Counted from the stretch's first letter, positions 45,889 to 56,204 are shown. The stretch is 64,000 nt of DNA from Atopobiaceae bacterium (GCA_017545665.1 JAFWKQ010000079.1:1-64000), one strand, 5' to 3'. Translations and numbers: made by a program. The notes: generated from the sequence alone by a model not told the origin.

Positions 45889-46759
45889 TCAGGTAACGGC
45901 ATACGTCGCCGAGATACGGCCGTCGGATGCCAAACCCGTCTGGATATACCAAGGATGCGCCGCGCCCGGGAAAGCACCCGAGAGTCGGCCGCTTCCATTA
46001 GCCCCATCAGCGCCTCGAACCCCAGCAGGTTCGCTGCGCGTTAGGTTATGGCCCAGGCACATGAGCGAGGCCTCCGTCTCGACCTTGGCCAACCCACAGA
46101 CGGAATTCGTGAAGTCGCGTTTGAGCAGGTCGTGACGGGTGGGGGTGCCCTTGTCGGGGATCGTCCTCCTCCTGTGGGACACGACGCCGCGGATCCCGAG
46201 CTCGCGCATGATCTTCCTCACCCTATATAATGTGGTGCCGTCGAACTCGGCGGGCAGGCTGTGTAGTATCTGCCTCGCGTCGAAGATCCGCCCGCTCGTC
46301 TCCCAGACCGCGAGTATCGCCGGCCTTAGCCTGGCCCAGGGGCCATGGCCTGCGTCCGGGTTCCTGGAGAGCCACTGGTAGAAGCCCTGCCTGCTGACCT
46401 CGAGCGGCCCGGCCATCGCCTTTACGGGATAGCTCGCCCTCTCCGTCGCCATGAGGAGGTACCCCTCCTCTACGCCTGGTTCCTGGCGAAGAAGGCGCTT
46501 GCTTTTTTAGGAACTCGTTCTCCATCCTGAGCCGCTCGTTCTCCCTCTTGAGCCTGGCGAGCTCACGCTCGCCTTCCGTCATGCCGGATCCCGTCCTGCC
46601 CTCCTTCTTGAGCTTCGAAACCCAGTGGGACAGGGTCTTGTCGTTGAGGCCGAGCTCCCTCGTGCGCTCCTTGATCGACTTGCCCCCGGAGTTGAGGATG
46701 TAGTCCACGGCCTCTCTCCTGTACTCGTCGGTGTACTTGTTGGCCATCGTTCTCCCCAA
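45889..46759 (-). mobile_element. IS3-family insertion sequence remnant (orfA and truncated orfB)
   Basis: orfA starts at the ATG at 46747 (MANKYTDEYRREAVDYIL, ELGLNDKTLSHWVSKLKKE) and has the leucine-zipper segment RLKRENERLRMENEFLKK. A slippery A6G heptamer at 46502-46508 follows, the usual IS3 frameshift signal; in the shifted frame a TAG comes soon after. orfB reads SYPVKAMAGPLEVSRQGFYQ and GTTLYRVRKIMRELGIRGVV, but loses similarity after KRDFTNSVCG before the integrase DDE core. The tail appears to be joined from the element's 3' end, implying an internal deletion. It cannot transpose by itself. Confidence 0.85.
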
Positions 46760-46844
46760 TCACGTGTGCACTCAATATCTTATAGGAGATATAACTACCT
46801 AAATGACCTGAGTTCTCCGTGCCTGAGAAAACGATACACCTCAG

Positions 46845-47050
46845 GTTATGACGTCGGCGGGCTTTCGCCTCACTTTCTTCTCCACCTTCACCATGGGTGT
46901 TATCCTGTAGTAGGCAGCCCTGCGCAGCCATGTGGCCAGCAGGTCCTCACCTCGGTTGGCGTATCTGCGCAGAAGATGGTCCTCAGGCCCTCCTTGAGGT
47001 CCTATGCCGTGTAGAGTGTAGAGGTGGCTTTCCGCCTGCTTGACTCGAAG
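46845..47050 (-). mobile_element. Second transposase remnant
   Basis: Minus-strand frames give GPEDHLLRRYANRGEDLLAT and WLRRAAYYRITPMVKVEKKV, or in another frame LKEGLRTIFCADTPTEARTC. This looks like the C-terminal end of a transposase of the ISL3 kind, frameshifted. It abuts the broken end of the membrane-protein pseudogene, so this insertion probably caused that truncation. The family is uncertain. Confidence 0.4.
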
Positions 47051-47052
47051 TG

Positions 47053-47830
47053 GTTGTTTTAAACCGACGAAAGTTATAGTACTGATAATGCCACGTGTCC
47101 GTCTGCTCCAAATAAACCGATGCTGTTCCTTGTACAGGCGTCCCCGCGACGAGTGCGGTATCGAGGTTATAGCCACAACAAGAGACACTTCAAGAAAGCA
47201 TAGTACGTAAATCGAGCGCGTGGAAAAGTTTGCATATAGAAGCACGGGAAGTAGGAATACCGATTGCAACTTCAGTGCGCAAGCCAAGCCATAGCAGGCG
47301 AATGCGGGAACGGGCTTATTTCTCAACAAGAAAAAAGCGTTGCCAAGCACATGGATGCCCACATGGAGTCGCATTGTGCCCAGGCGCCAGAATTAAGCAC
47401 TACGACTGGCGAAAGGAACACGATGCCAAACGTAAGCACAAACGACCTTCGAGATTGCTTGCCTGTCGCCACCCAGGCAAGTTTGGCTGCAAAGAATGCC
47501 AGCACAAGATCAAAAATACCAGACAAAATCTTATAGGCATATAGCTTGGGGATGGGTATGTGGCACATAAGCGCAATGAGTGTCCTATAGAACGCGTTGT
47601 AGTTGCCAACTTGTTTGCCGAGACCAGCTAATGTCCCATTATGCTTTATTTTGTCGTACCAAAGAGAAAGAGCCTGCTCGTAGTCCCAACTCTCAAAACG
47701 CCTAAGTGCCATATCGCATCGCTATCCCTAGTACAACAATTGCAGCAAGCGCTACAACATCAAGGTGATTGCAAATGGTATCAATCATGCGTTTTCTAGC
47801 GTAGATTGCTTGGTCAAAAGACTTTTTCAT
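47053..47830 (-). pseudogene. Broken polytopic mannosyltransferase-like membrane protein
   Basis: The gene starts at the ATG at 47830 (MKKSFDQAIYARKRMIDTIC, with AAGGAT upstream) and has a one-base insertion near 47708 that ends the frame. It continues in the next frame as RRFESWDYEQALSLWYDKI and VVLNSGAWAQCDSMWASM. It is then shifted again at a T run near 47330, and continues as FFLLRNKPVPAFACYGLACA before being cut off at the transposase remnant. NSGAWAQCDS is typical of GT-C-type membrane mannosyltransferase-like proteins. At least two frameshifts and the truncation make it non-functional. Confidence 0.75.
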
Positions 47831-47950
47831 GTTATCCTTTGCCACAGATGTATATACAGCTGTTACTATAGCATCTCACTGTTTCTCCTCGCCCATTGGG
47901 CTACAATTGCCCATCGAGGAGCAAACGACCCACCCTAAGGAGTGCCGCCC

Positions 47951-48922
47951 GTGAACCAGAGTCGGGACATTCCCGCGCTGTACATAGTGATCCCTTGCTA
48001 CAACGAGGATGAGGTTCCCTCCATCACGGCTCCGATCTTTCTTAACAAGATAAACAGTCTCGTCGCGGCAGGCAAGGTAAGCGACTTCAGCTGAGTCATG
48101 TTCGTAAGCGATGGCTCAAGCGACGGCACGTGGCAGCTCATCCACAACCTTGCCAACGAGGACCCCCACTACGTCGGCATCTCCCAGTCCCGCAATCGTG
48201 GCCACCAGAACGCCGTGCTCGCGGGCCTCATGGAGTCCAAGGACCTTTGCGACATAACCGTCTCCATAGACTGCGACGGCCAGGACGATATAGACGCCAT
48301 CGACGACATGGTGAAGCAGCACCAAGCAGGATACGCGGTCGTGTATGGCGCGCGCAGCAAGCGCGACACCGATACGTTCTTCAAGCGCTTCACCGCAGAG
48401 AGCTTTTACAAGCTGCTCAACTGGATGGGCGTCGAGGCGGTGTTCAACCACGCCGACTACCGCCTCATCTCCTCGCGCGTACTCCAAGAACTCGCTGAGT
48501 TCCGCGAGGTCAACCTCTCCCTTCGCGGCATGATCCCGCTCGTAGGCTTTCCCAGCACGTCGGTCTACTACGAGCGGCACGAGCGAATCGCAGGAGAGTC
48601 GCACTACCCCCTCCCCAAGATGCTGGGGCTCGCCTTCGACGGGATCACGAGCCTCTCCATCAAGCCGATAAGGATGATTGCGGGCTTCGGCATGATTGTG
48701 ACGCTCATAAGCTTTGCTTGCATACTCTGGGCAATTGTCCAGGCAATACTTGGCCATACCGTCTCGGGCTGGGCAAGCACCATATGCGTCATATGCTTCT
48801 TCGGCGGGGCAATACTGTTGGCACTCGGCGTTATTGGCGAGTACATTGGGAAGTCCTACTTGGAGGCGAAGGCACGCCCGCGCCACATCATTAGCGAGCG
48901 CACCTACGACGGGGAAGGCTGA
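47951..48922 (+). pseudogene. GtrB/DPM1-type GT2 glycosyltransferase interrupted by one TGA
   Basis: From the GTG at 47951 (AAGGAG 8 nt upstream) the frame reads PALYIVIPCYNEDEVPSITA up to KVSDFS, then TGA at 48092-48094. It continues in the same frame as VMFVSDGSSDGTW, SIDCDGQDDIDAIDDMV, YGARSKRDTDTFFKR and two C-terminal membrane helices. Intact relatives transfer a sugar to undecaprenyl phosphate. A single C-to-T change in a CGA codon would explain it. An internal ATG at 48098 would lack the nucleotide-binding N-terminus. It is a recent nonsense mutation or a sequence error. Confidence 0.82.
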
Positions 48923-49059
48923 CGCTGTTATAGCTGGTTCGACCAGACGCAATGCATAGAGATGTCCCGTTTATCGTTTACGGGCGGCACTCCTTCGGGC
49001 GGGTCGTTTGCTCCTCGATGGGTAATTGTAGTCCAAAGGGCGCGCGGACGTGTGTGCCG

Positions 49060-49644
49060 TTACCCTATGCAGTTCTGCACGTACGAGCGTCCCCAGTCAC
49101 TGAGGCGAAACGTCTTGCGGGAGCGCTCGCCGGTGCTCTGCCGCTCGAGCTCGACGATGAGCGGGTTGCTCGTCTTAACGGCATTGCTGAGCACGATGGA
49201 CATGGAGCTTACCTTTACGCCAATCTGCTTGAGCAGCTTGTTGACCTCGAAGGCCTTCCATGACTCCAGCCCCTGCGTCGTCTCGAGCCAATAGCCCGCA
49301 ACGGCTGCCTTTTGCGCGCCCTTTCTTGGCGCTGCGGCCTCGTAGAAGTCGGCAAACGTGTCATAGGCTGTTTGCTGTTCCTGCTCAGTGACGTCCGTCT
49401 GACTGTCCGAAAAGTCAGCTGAGACCTCCGCATTTATACATTCGGCACTGCTTTCTTCAATCTTGGCATCAGCATTGTCGATCTTGGTATTGCTATCTTC
49501 AGTAAAGGGAGCAACTGACTCATCCTGCAGCGTATAGTCGGCAATCCATGCAACCACGCGTTTGCGCTCTTGTGGGGATAGTCCCTCCATTGCATCCGCG
49601 ACGGTTTGCATGGCATTCAGTTCTGGTAATTCGATATGTGGCAT
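49060..49644 (-). CDS. Protein of unknown function with putative winged-helix C-terminus
   Basis: This 194-residue protein has an acidic middle region (residues about 45-95), and its last 80 residues (SWKAFEVNKLLKQIGVKVSS, then LIVELERQSTGERSRKTFRL) read like a predicted DNA- or protein-binding domain. I do not recognise the family. The ATG at 49644 has GGGAGA 8 nt upstream; a longer open frame to 50070 overlaps the wzz-like gene. It lies 137 bp downstream of the Wzz-like gene in the same direction, so a role in regulating polymer synthesis is conceivable but unsupported. Confidence 0.6.
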   Translation of the reverse strand: MPHIELPELNAMQTVADAMEGLSPQERKRVVAWIADYTLQDESVAPFTEDSNTKIDNADAKIEESSAECINAEVSADFSDSQTDVTEQEQQTAYDTFADFYEAAAPRKGAQKAAVAGYWLETTQGLESWKAFEVNKLLKQIGVKVSSMSIVLSNAVKTSNPLIVELERQSTGERSRKTFRLSDWGRSYVQNCIG

Positions 49645-49781
49645 GTAGGTTTCTCCCTGCGTATAAATATAAAAAGACGCCGTGTGTCTGTATTGTAGCA
49701 GTACAAACTCACGGCGATGCGTAGCATTATTTATATTTTTCTTTAATCTGCAATTGTCGTAAGAGAGGAAGAGTGTAGTTG

Positions 49782-51284
49782 CTATTTTGCGCGCAGATAT
49801 ACTCCGCCCAGGCGCGTGACGTCGTAACCAAGGCACAGCTGTGTCGTTTTCCACACGGCTGCCGTTCTGCTGTTGTTGTCTGCGAGAATCACGACGTTGC
49901 GTAGAGGAAGGAACAGCTTTTCGTCCACATCGCCCCGTGCATCCACCAACGTCGCCTGTATGCCCTTTGCCTGCACGCTGGCTAAGAGGTCGTTTACAAT
50001 GTGGGCACTTACGCCTTTGAGGTCGGACAGCTGGAGAACTGCGACCTCCTGCGCTGATGCATGTTCGCATACAGACGCCATGGTGGAAGCTGCCTTCTCT
50101 ATTTGTGTGGCAACATCACCCACATTGGCGTACCTGCGCTTTTCCACAAGCTTGCTGTGCATGAGCACGCCGAAGCCCTTGTGCTTGGTGGGGTAGTAGA
50201 TGCCCCCCAAAAGTCGCGCACCAATATAGCCCTCCAGCTCGTCGGCTGAATTGACGGTGCCCCTGAGCACTGCGATGAGTAAATAAAGCCCCATATACGC
50301 AACCAAACCAAGTGCGAAGCCAATGAGCACGAACTTCTTGCTGAATGAGGGGGCGGCTGCCTTGGCACCTGTTTGCGCAGCGGCAGGTTCGCTTGTGCTC
50401 CCATCAGTCTTTTGGGGATCATGCTGGGTGGCGATAAGCGGCTTTATTTTCTCCATTGCAGCTTTTTGTTCGCTGGTAAGTGAGGTGGTGGCTGTTTTTA
50501 TACTTGTCTGCATACTGTTCAAGCTGGTGGTGAGGGTAGACTTACGATCCACGGCCTCGTTGTCGAACCTGCGGCTTTCTTGCGAGGTAATATGTTGGAT
50601 GGTGTGCCCTCCCACAGAGTTTTGAAGTTCCGCGTGAGCCTCGTTGATGCTCGCTTCAATCGTTTGTGCTACCGCATCTGCATTCGCGTCTTCGGTAAGT
50701 ACAACCACAACGTTTAACGTTAGCCCCGTGGAATCGCCATCAAAAGTCGTTGGAAGAACCGCTTTTATCAGCTCGCCTATATACTCAAGCTTTGCGTCTG
50801 GGCTGATGCTTTGTGACAGTTTGGTAAGTACGGACGACCGCTTGAGGTATTCCGCATATGCGCTGGCAAGGGGTTGCATATTTACGTCGCCATCCGCCTT
50901 AACGTAGTACTGCAGTAGCATATAGCGTTGGTCGTAGGGGTTGGCGTTTAGCCAAATTGACTCATTCAAATACGTGCTCAAGGACTTTACGTGCGCTTGC
51001 TGTTGTAGTAAATACGATACGGCATCCCTGTCTTCCTGCGACAGGCTCGAAAGCACACCCTCTATTTGCTCGTCTGCTGACACACTCGCCTGCGCAGCGG
51101 TCTGCTCTGCCTGCTTAAGTGCTTTCTTGTAGTCAAGTGTGTCCTTGAGGTACTTTGCCCCAGGCACAATAATCGCTGCCAACAGAGCAACGATTAGAAT
51201 CGCCTTCCATTGCCCAAGGAGGTCCCACATCAGCTCTTTTAGATTGAGTTCGCCCTCTGGCTCCTCGTATACGGAATAGTCCAT
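49782..51284 (-). CDS. Wzz-like polysaccharide chain-length determinant
   Basis: This 500-residue protein has the PCP topology: a short N-terminal cytoplasmic part (NLKELMWDLLGQWKAILIV), membrane segment 1, a large helical extracytoplasmic domain, membrane segment 2 near residue 335 (KKFVLIGFALGLVAYMGLYL) and a cytoplasmic tail of about 145 residues. The tail resembles a degenerate BY-kinase or regulator fold (EVAVLQLSDLKGVSAHIVND) but has no Walker motif. It likely controls polymer length with Wzy. The ATG at 51284 has GGGG 9 nt upstream. Divergent from the sugar-transferase gene. Confidence 0.78.
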   Translation of the reverse strand: MDYSVYEEPEGELNLKELMWDLLGQWKAILIVALLAAIIVPGAKYLKDTLDYKKALKQAEQTAAQASVSADEQIEGVLSSLSQEDRDAVSYLLQQQAHVKSLSTYLNESIWLNANPYDQRYMLLQYYVKADGDVNMQPLASAYAEYLKRSSVLTKLSQSISPDAKLEYIGELIKAVLPTTFDGDSTGLTLNVVVVLTEDANADAVAQTIEASINEAHAELQNSVGGHTIQHITSQESRRFDNEAVDRKSTLTTSLNSMQTSIKTATTSLTSEQKAAMEKIKPLIATQHDPQKTDGSTSEPAAAQTGAKAAAPSFSKKFVLIGFALGLVAYMGLYLLIAVLRGTVNSADELEGYIGARLLGGIYYPTKHKGFGVLMHSKLVEKRRYANVGDVATQIEKAASTMASVCEHASAQEVAVLQLSDLKGVSAHIVNDLLASVQAKGIQATLVDARGDVDEKLFLPLRNVVILADNNSRTAAVWKTTQLCLGYDVTRLGGVYLRAK

Positions 51285-51443
51285 GGTTGCCAATCCCCAC
51301 GTAAGGTTTGCTGAGTTTTACGCATAGCATAATAGCAGAGAAATCGCGTAGGCCTTAAGGTTTGATAAACCCTGCAGAGCAATAGTCCTATACTATGGTG
51401 TGCTCTGTAACCCATGGCCGCGAGCGAAGGAAGGGAGGCAGCC

Positions 51444-52898
51444 ATGTACACGCGCAACGCGAGGGGCTGGACCAAGCACCTGGACTTTATGCTGTGGGAT
51501 GTGGTTTGCCTCGAGCTGGCGTTTACCTTAGCGTACGCCCTTCGCCACGGCATGAGTCTTCTTTTTAGGCTCCCGGCGGGGTATCGCTCCATCGCCATCG
51601 TGTATGCCATCCTGGACATTCTGGTTGCGGTGGCCTTTAGCACCATGCACAACGTGCTCAAGCGAGGGCCGTACCGTGAGCTCGTGCAAACGGTAAAGCA
51701 AGTCGTTATGGTGCTCCTCTGCATCGTCTTGTACATGTTTGTGGTGCACACGGGAGACTACTACAGTCGCATTACGGTGTTTCTTACAGCGGGACTGCAC
51801 CTGGTGCTGGGCTACTCCGTGCGCATGATATGGAAGCATTTGCTTCGCAGCCGCGGCATTGGCCATGCCAGATCCACCATGGTGCTGGTCTGCGACGAAG
51901 GTAGGGTGGCCGAAGTCCTGGGCAACGTGCTCCCGGCGAGCAACATCGTGTTTGCGGGCGTGGTACTCACCAACCGCAACGCATGCGGCGAGGAGGTGGA
52001 GGGCCTTCCGGTGGTGGCGAATCTGGATGGCGCCGCCGACTATTTGGTGCGCGAATGGGTGGACGAGGTGTTTGTGTATCCCACGAGCCTCACGCAGTTC
52101 ATGGACGAGGGGAGCGTCTCCGGCCTCGTGGACCTCTGCTGCCAAATGTCCATACCGGTGCACGTGCGCCTTCCCCTCAACAACGTGGGAAGCAAGAGTT
52201 TTACCCAACGCGTTGCAGGGTATACCGTGCTCACGCTCGCCTCTAACTACGCATCGTCGCTGCAAATGGCGCTCAAGCGTTGCCTGGACATTCTTGGAGG
52301 CCTTGTGGGGAGCATCCTCGCCCTGCTCATCATGCTGGTGGTGGGTCCCATGATCAAGATCGCGAGCCCTGGGCCCATACTCTTCAAGCAGACGCGCGTT
52401 GGGCTCAACGGCAGGCGGTTCCAAATGTACAAGCTGCGCTCTATGTATATGGACGCCGAGGAGCGCAAGAAGGAGCTGCAGGAGCAGAACCGCGTGTCCG
52501 ACGGGATGATGTTCAAGTTGGACTGGGACCCGCGCATCATAGGCAATCGCATCGTGGACGGAGAGCGAAAGACAGGCATTGGCGAGTTCATACGCAAGAC
52601 GTCCTTGGATGAGTTCCCACAGTTCTTCAACGTTTTGCTTGGCCAGATGAGCCTGGTGGGAACGCGTCCTCCAACCATAGACGAGTGGGAGAAGTATGAG
52701 TACCACCATCGCGCGCGCCTAGCTACCAAGCCGGGGATCACGGGCATGTGGCAGGTGAGCGGCCGCAGCAACATCACCGACTTCGAGGAGGTCGTGCGGC
52801 TCGACACCGAGTACATCCAGCACTGGAGCCTAGGCCTCGACCTCAAGATCCTGGCAAAGACGATCGCGGTGGTGTTCGCTGGCAGGGGAGCGATGTAG
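51444..52898 (+). CDS. Polyisoprenyl-phosphate sugar-1-phosphate transferase (WbaP type)
   Basis: This full-length initiating phosphoglycosyltransferase of 484 residues has about four membrane segments, a Rossmann domain and the catalytic bacterial sugar-transferase domain from KRCLDILGGLVGSILALLI. That domain has IKIASPGPILFKQTRVGLNG, MYKLRSMYMDAEERKKEL, SLDEFPQFFNVLLGQMSLVG and PGITGMWQVSGRS. It transfers a sugar phosphate from UDP-sugar to undecaprenyl phosphate, the first step of repeat-unit synthesis. The ATG at 51444 has GGGAGG upstream; an ATG at 51414 is less likely. The truncated gene at 19983 lacks this catalytic domain. Confidence 0.93.
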   Translation: MYTRNARGWTKHLDFMLWDVVCLELAFTLAYALRHGMSLLFRLPAGYRSIAIVYAILDILVAVAFSTMHNVLKRGPYRELVQTVKQVVMVLLCIVLYMFVVHTGDYYSRITVFLTAGLHLVLGYSVRMIWKHLLRSRGIGHARSTMVLVCDEGRVAEVLGNVLPASNIVFAGVVLTNRNACGEEVEGLPVVANLDGAADYLVREWVDEVFVYPTSLTQFMDEGSVSGLVDLCCQMSIPVHVRLPLNNVGSKSFTQRVAGYTVLTLASNYASSLQMALKRCLDILGGLVGSILALLIMLVVGPMIKIASPGPILFKQTRVGLNGRRFQMYKLRSMYMDAEERKKELQEQNRVSDGMMFKLDWDPRIIGNRIVDGERKTGIGEFIRKTSLDEFPQFFNVLLGQMSLVGTRPPTIDEWEKYEYHHRARLATKPGITGMWQVSGRSNITDFEEVVRLDTEYIQHWSLGLDLKILAKTIAVVFAGRGAM

Positions 52899-52917
52899 GG
52901 ACGCTGGCGTGCTCTGC

Positions 52918-53987
52918 TCAGCTCTCCTTCTTCGATTGGACTCCTTGCGTGTAGCCAAACAGCCAGAGAACAGGCCTCAGGTGGACGAGGATCGCGGTGA
53001 CGGCGAATATGAGGGCCAGCTTGCAGGCGATGAGTGCAAGCAACACATTCAAGTCCGTAAGGCCAAAGGCGATGAGCTCGTTTTTCAGCAGTTGCCAAGG
53101 GCATATGTACATTTCAAGCTCATGTACGCACAACGCTATGAGGCTCCATTTGCCAAACGATGCAAGTGGAATCCGCAATGGAATCCTCTTCTTGCATATC
53201 CAGTCGCATGCACGAACCAATGCGTAACAGGCGCATATGCTGCCGAATACGTCTATCGCGCCTCTTCCCAAGTCGCAGTGGACCAGCCAAAAAGACTTAA
53301 AGTCTCTAATAAAGCAGAACCACACGCCAACAGATAAGAGTATGAGGGCGAATCGAGCCTCCTTATTCGCCGGCTTAGGGTCGCTGCCCAGTTTTCGCCA
53401 AAGCCACCCTACATACATAAAGGCAAGCCCGCACCCACCCGCCTGGATGCTAAGGGGAAGCCATATGCGCTGGTATGCAAGCCACACGCTTATTGAGAAT
53501 ACTACGAGCACGGTAAGAGCTCGAACCCGTGGCGTTTTGTTGAGGAGAAAGCGCAGGGCAACTGATCCCCAAAAGGATGCCCAAAGGAACCATATGGCAC
53601 CCATGCTCCCAACATGAAAGGGAAAAAGGGTAGATCCCATGCATCCCCAGCACCATACAGAGCGGCACCCGCCCACGTGAGCATTAGATCCTTGCTGTGC
53701 TTGCCTCCGAGCACAAACTCATTCACGAGGGGGTTGCATATGGTAACGATAAGCGCCGTTACGGCATATGGGATCAAAAGCATGCGGGCTCTTTTGCCGA
53801 CGAACGTACGAAGGCGTGTACGGTCGGAGATGAAATAGCCCGTTATGAGATAGAAAATGGGAACATGAAAGGTAAAGACCACGCGGTTTATATCAGGAGA
53901 ACCCAAATGCCCGAGCACAATGCAAATCATTGCAATGCCTCGGGCAACGTCTATGTATTCCAAACGTGATTGCTTGCGTGCTCCCAT
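52918..53987 (-). pseudogene. Acyltransferase-3 family membrane protein split by one frameshift
   Basis: The first part (from the ATG at 53987, GAGGTAAC upstream) reads RLEYIDVARGIAMICIVLGH and FTFHVPIFYLITGYFIS, the catalytic-His region of OafA-type O-acyltransferases. The frame leaves the family near 53620 within a run of T and C. The next frame continues smoothly as HVGSMGAIWFLWASFWGSVA through seven further membrane segments. One missing or added base accounts for it. Recent decay, phase variation at the homopolymer or a sequence error are all possible. Confidence 0.8.
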
Positions 53988-54254
53988 ATGTTACCTCGCG
54001 TTGATTATGGCCTATGTTGTTATAAGTCTAATGCTTCAAAATCAAAATCTACGTCAAGATTTGGGGCTAAGCCTATATGGTATTAGGTCAAAAGGATGAC
54101 GATTGGGCCTAATGCAGACGAGTAAACCATACATTTCCAGAATTGAACCACTACTTTTGAATTCGAAGCAACGCTGCGCAATAATAGATGCAAATTGCTT
54201 GCTGTTGAGATTTCAGTAGAAATGGATTGAGTTTTGAAACCTGGGAGAAAAAGC

Positions 54255-55973
54255 GTGAATCGCTTACGCGGGATGGAAAGCTGTTTTTTGACGATAATCC
54301 TCATACTCGGAATTATATCTCTCATTTGCCTTAGTATCGCTACAACTGTCTTGTCTTTTATTCGGTACCCTGCTGCTAACGGACCCATGCTTACTGTCGA
54401 TCGAATGATACCCGTGTGTATTGGGCTCGTGGCCTGGCTTGCCGCCATGTGCATTCTTACTCGAATAGGTCGCGTACCTGATCATAGGGTTACGGCAAAG
54501 ATTGCGCTTTTGGTGGGGACCCTTTTGAGCGTGTTGTGGGTTTTCATATCCGCAAGTGGTCCAGTATTCGACTCACTCGCCCTTTCATGCTCTGCTTTAG
54601 TCATGACGAATCCGCAGAATCGTCCATCGCTAGGCCAGGAATGGATAGATGTGGGTAAATCGGACTGGGGAATTGGTTGGGATGCTGGAACCACGCATAA
54701 TGCGTATATGGGGAGGTTCCCGTTCCAAGTGCCTTATATGCTAGTTCTGTATGCGTGTCAGCAACTCGCGGGCGAGAACTTCGCTATTCTTGCTCAGCTT
54801 ATTAACGCCGTCTCAAACGGAGCGTGTTTTTACCTTTTGTGCCGTATTGCTTACGAACTGACAGAAAACGATTTTGTCGCTTTTTTAACCCTTGGATTAG
54901 CGTTGGCCTTTAGTCCCATTGTTATTTATGCAGCATTTATATATGGGAATCTTATTGCTATTCCTTTGATTCTTGGTGCGTGGCTGTTAAGCCTTAAGTG
55001 TGGTAAGCAATCAGAAGAGCTAGGTAAAAAGAAGAAATTCTTTATTTTGCTATTAGCGAGCATACTTGTTTGTGTGTCGATTCTTATAAAGTCAACCATG
55101 AATGTGTTTGCCATAGCGTTTGCGATCATGGTTATCCTTCATGCCATTCAAAAACGCGTGTGGCTCCTACTCCCTGTTGCGTTTGTTCCCATACTGCTCT
55201 CTTCCGTCCTACTTGAGTCTATGGTTGTTCCATTGGAAACAAGGATGGGAACAGATATGCATAACGCGATTCCAAAGCTGACTTGGATTGTAATGGGCAT
55301 TGGGGGAGGTCGTGAATATGAGGCGGAGAAAGACGGCAACGCGATTTCTCCAGATGATCTTGTATGGCCAGGGTATTGTGATTCATACGTTTGGAGGTCG
55401 CCAGCCGAAGAAGGATTTGATTCTTGGAACGAGTTGAATAGCTATGCACTCAAACTGCGTTTACAAAGATTTGCGTCTGACCCAGGGTATATGCTTGCTT
55501 TTTTTGCGCGTAAACTAGCCATTGAATGGACTGAGCCAACGGTTGAGTGCTTTACCATGAGTAATTGGGAAGGGGTCGAAAAAGGAGCATTCTATTCACG
55601 CTATGCGGACGAATATCGGAATTTCACGCGACTTGGAAAGACGCTCTATTATGGTAAGGCAAACGCGATTCTTTGTTATTTATCCGATTTGGCTCAGTCG
55701 CTCATTGCAATTGGATCGTTAGCGTGGTGCTTGCGAGCACATAAAAACCATAACGGGACAAACCCTTGGCAGCTTATGTCGCTCCTGTATGTACTTGGGG
55801 GAGCGCTGCTTTATATCTTTTGGGAAAATAAGTCACAATATACGCTGCAGTATTGGGTTTTTCTTATACCCTATTCTGCCAGCGGTCTACATATTTTGAG
55901 CAGGTACGCGTCTGAGGTTTTTAACAAACGAGTCGGGAGTAAGATGATTGCACTTAAACATCGTAATGATTGA
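54255..55973 (+). CDS. Polytopic GT-C-like membrane protein
   Basis: This 572-residue protein has about 11-12 hydrophobic segments. A large first loop contains NPQNRPSLGQEWIDVGKSDW and DAGTTHNAYMGRFPFQVPYM, the layout of dolichyl-phosphate-mannose-type (GT39-like) glycosyltransferases where an acidic residue follows helix 1. It is likely to use a polyprenyl-phosphate sugar to modify a surface glycan. The GTG at 54255 has GGGAGA 6 nt upstream; a TTG at 54234 is possible. The gaps on each side (about 245 and 231 bp) hold no gene. Confidence 0.75.
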   Translation: MNRLRGMESCFLTIILILGIISLICLSIATTVLSFIRYPAANGPMLTVDRMIPVCIGLVAWLAAMCILTRIGRVPDHRVTAKIALLVGTLLSVLWVFISASGPVFDSLALSCSALVMTNPQNRPSLGQEWIDVGKSDWGIGWDAGTTHNAYMGRFPFQVPYMLVLYACQQLAGENFAILAQLINAVSNGACFYLLCRIAYELTENDFVAFLTLGLALAFSPIVIYAAFIYGNLIAIPLILGAWLLSLKCGKQSEELGKKKKFFILLLASILVCVSILIKSTMNVFAIAFAIMVILHAIQKRVWLLLPVAFVPILLSSVLLESMVVPLETRMGTDMHNAIPKLTWIVMGIGGGREYEAEKDGNAISPDDLVWPGYCDSYVWRSPAEEGFDSWNELNSYALKLRLQRFASDPGYMLAFFARKLAIEWTEPTVECFTMSNWEGVEKGAFYSRYADEYRNFTRLGKTLYYGKANAILCYLSDLAQSLIAIGSLAWCLRAHKNHNGTNPWQLMSLLYVLGGALLYIFWENKSQYTLQYWVFLIPYSASGLHILSRYASEVFNKRVGSKMIALKHRND

Positions 55974-56204
55974 TGTTCTAAATGCCAATGCTGCTGCCAC
56001 CTCTCAATGTGACTACATACTTTTTTGCGAGAATAATAACTAGGATAATGGGTGCGAGCCGAGCATAGATAAGCCGTCAGCTTCGCGTAGGTTCGCGTAG
56101 GCTCGGGCGTGGCTCGGTACTCCAATATGGGTAAGCCTCCCCTGTTTCTGTTAGAATACCAAGGGGTCTGATGCGCTTTGCGGGTGCATATGTAGGAGAA
56201 ACTA

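Noticed and set aside
48116..48952. 278-residue minus-strand open frame opposite the GtrB-type gene
   Set aside because: Shadow of the GT2 coding strand; the glycosyltransferase motifs are all on the plus strand.
51528..52709. 393-residue minus-strand open frame opposite the sugar transferase
   Set aside because: It is His/Arg-rich antisense text. The plus-strand gene has complete catalytic motifs.
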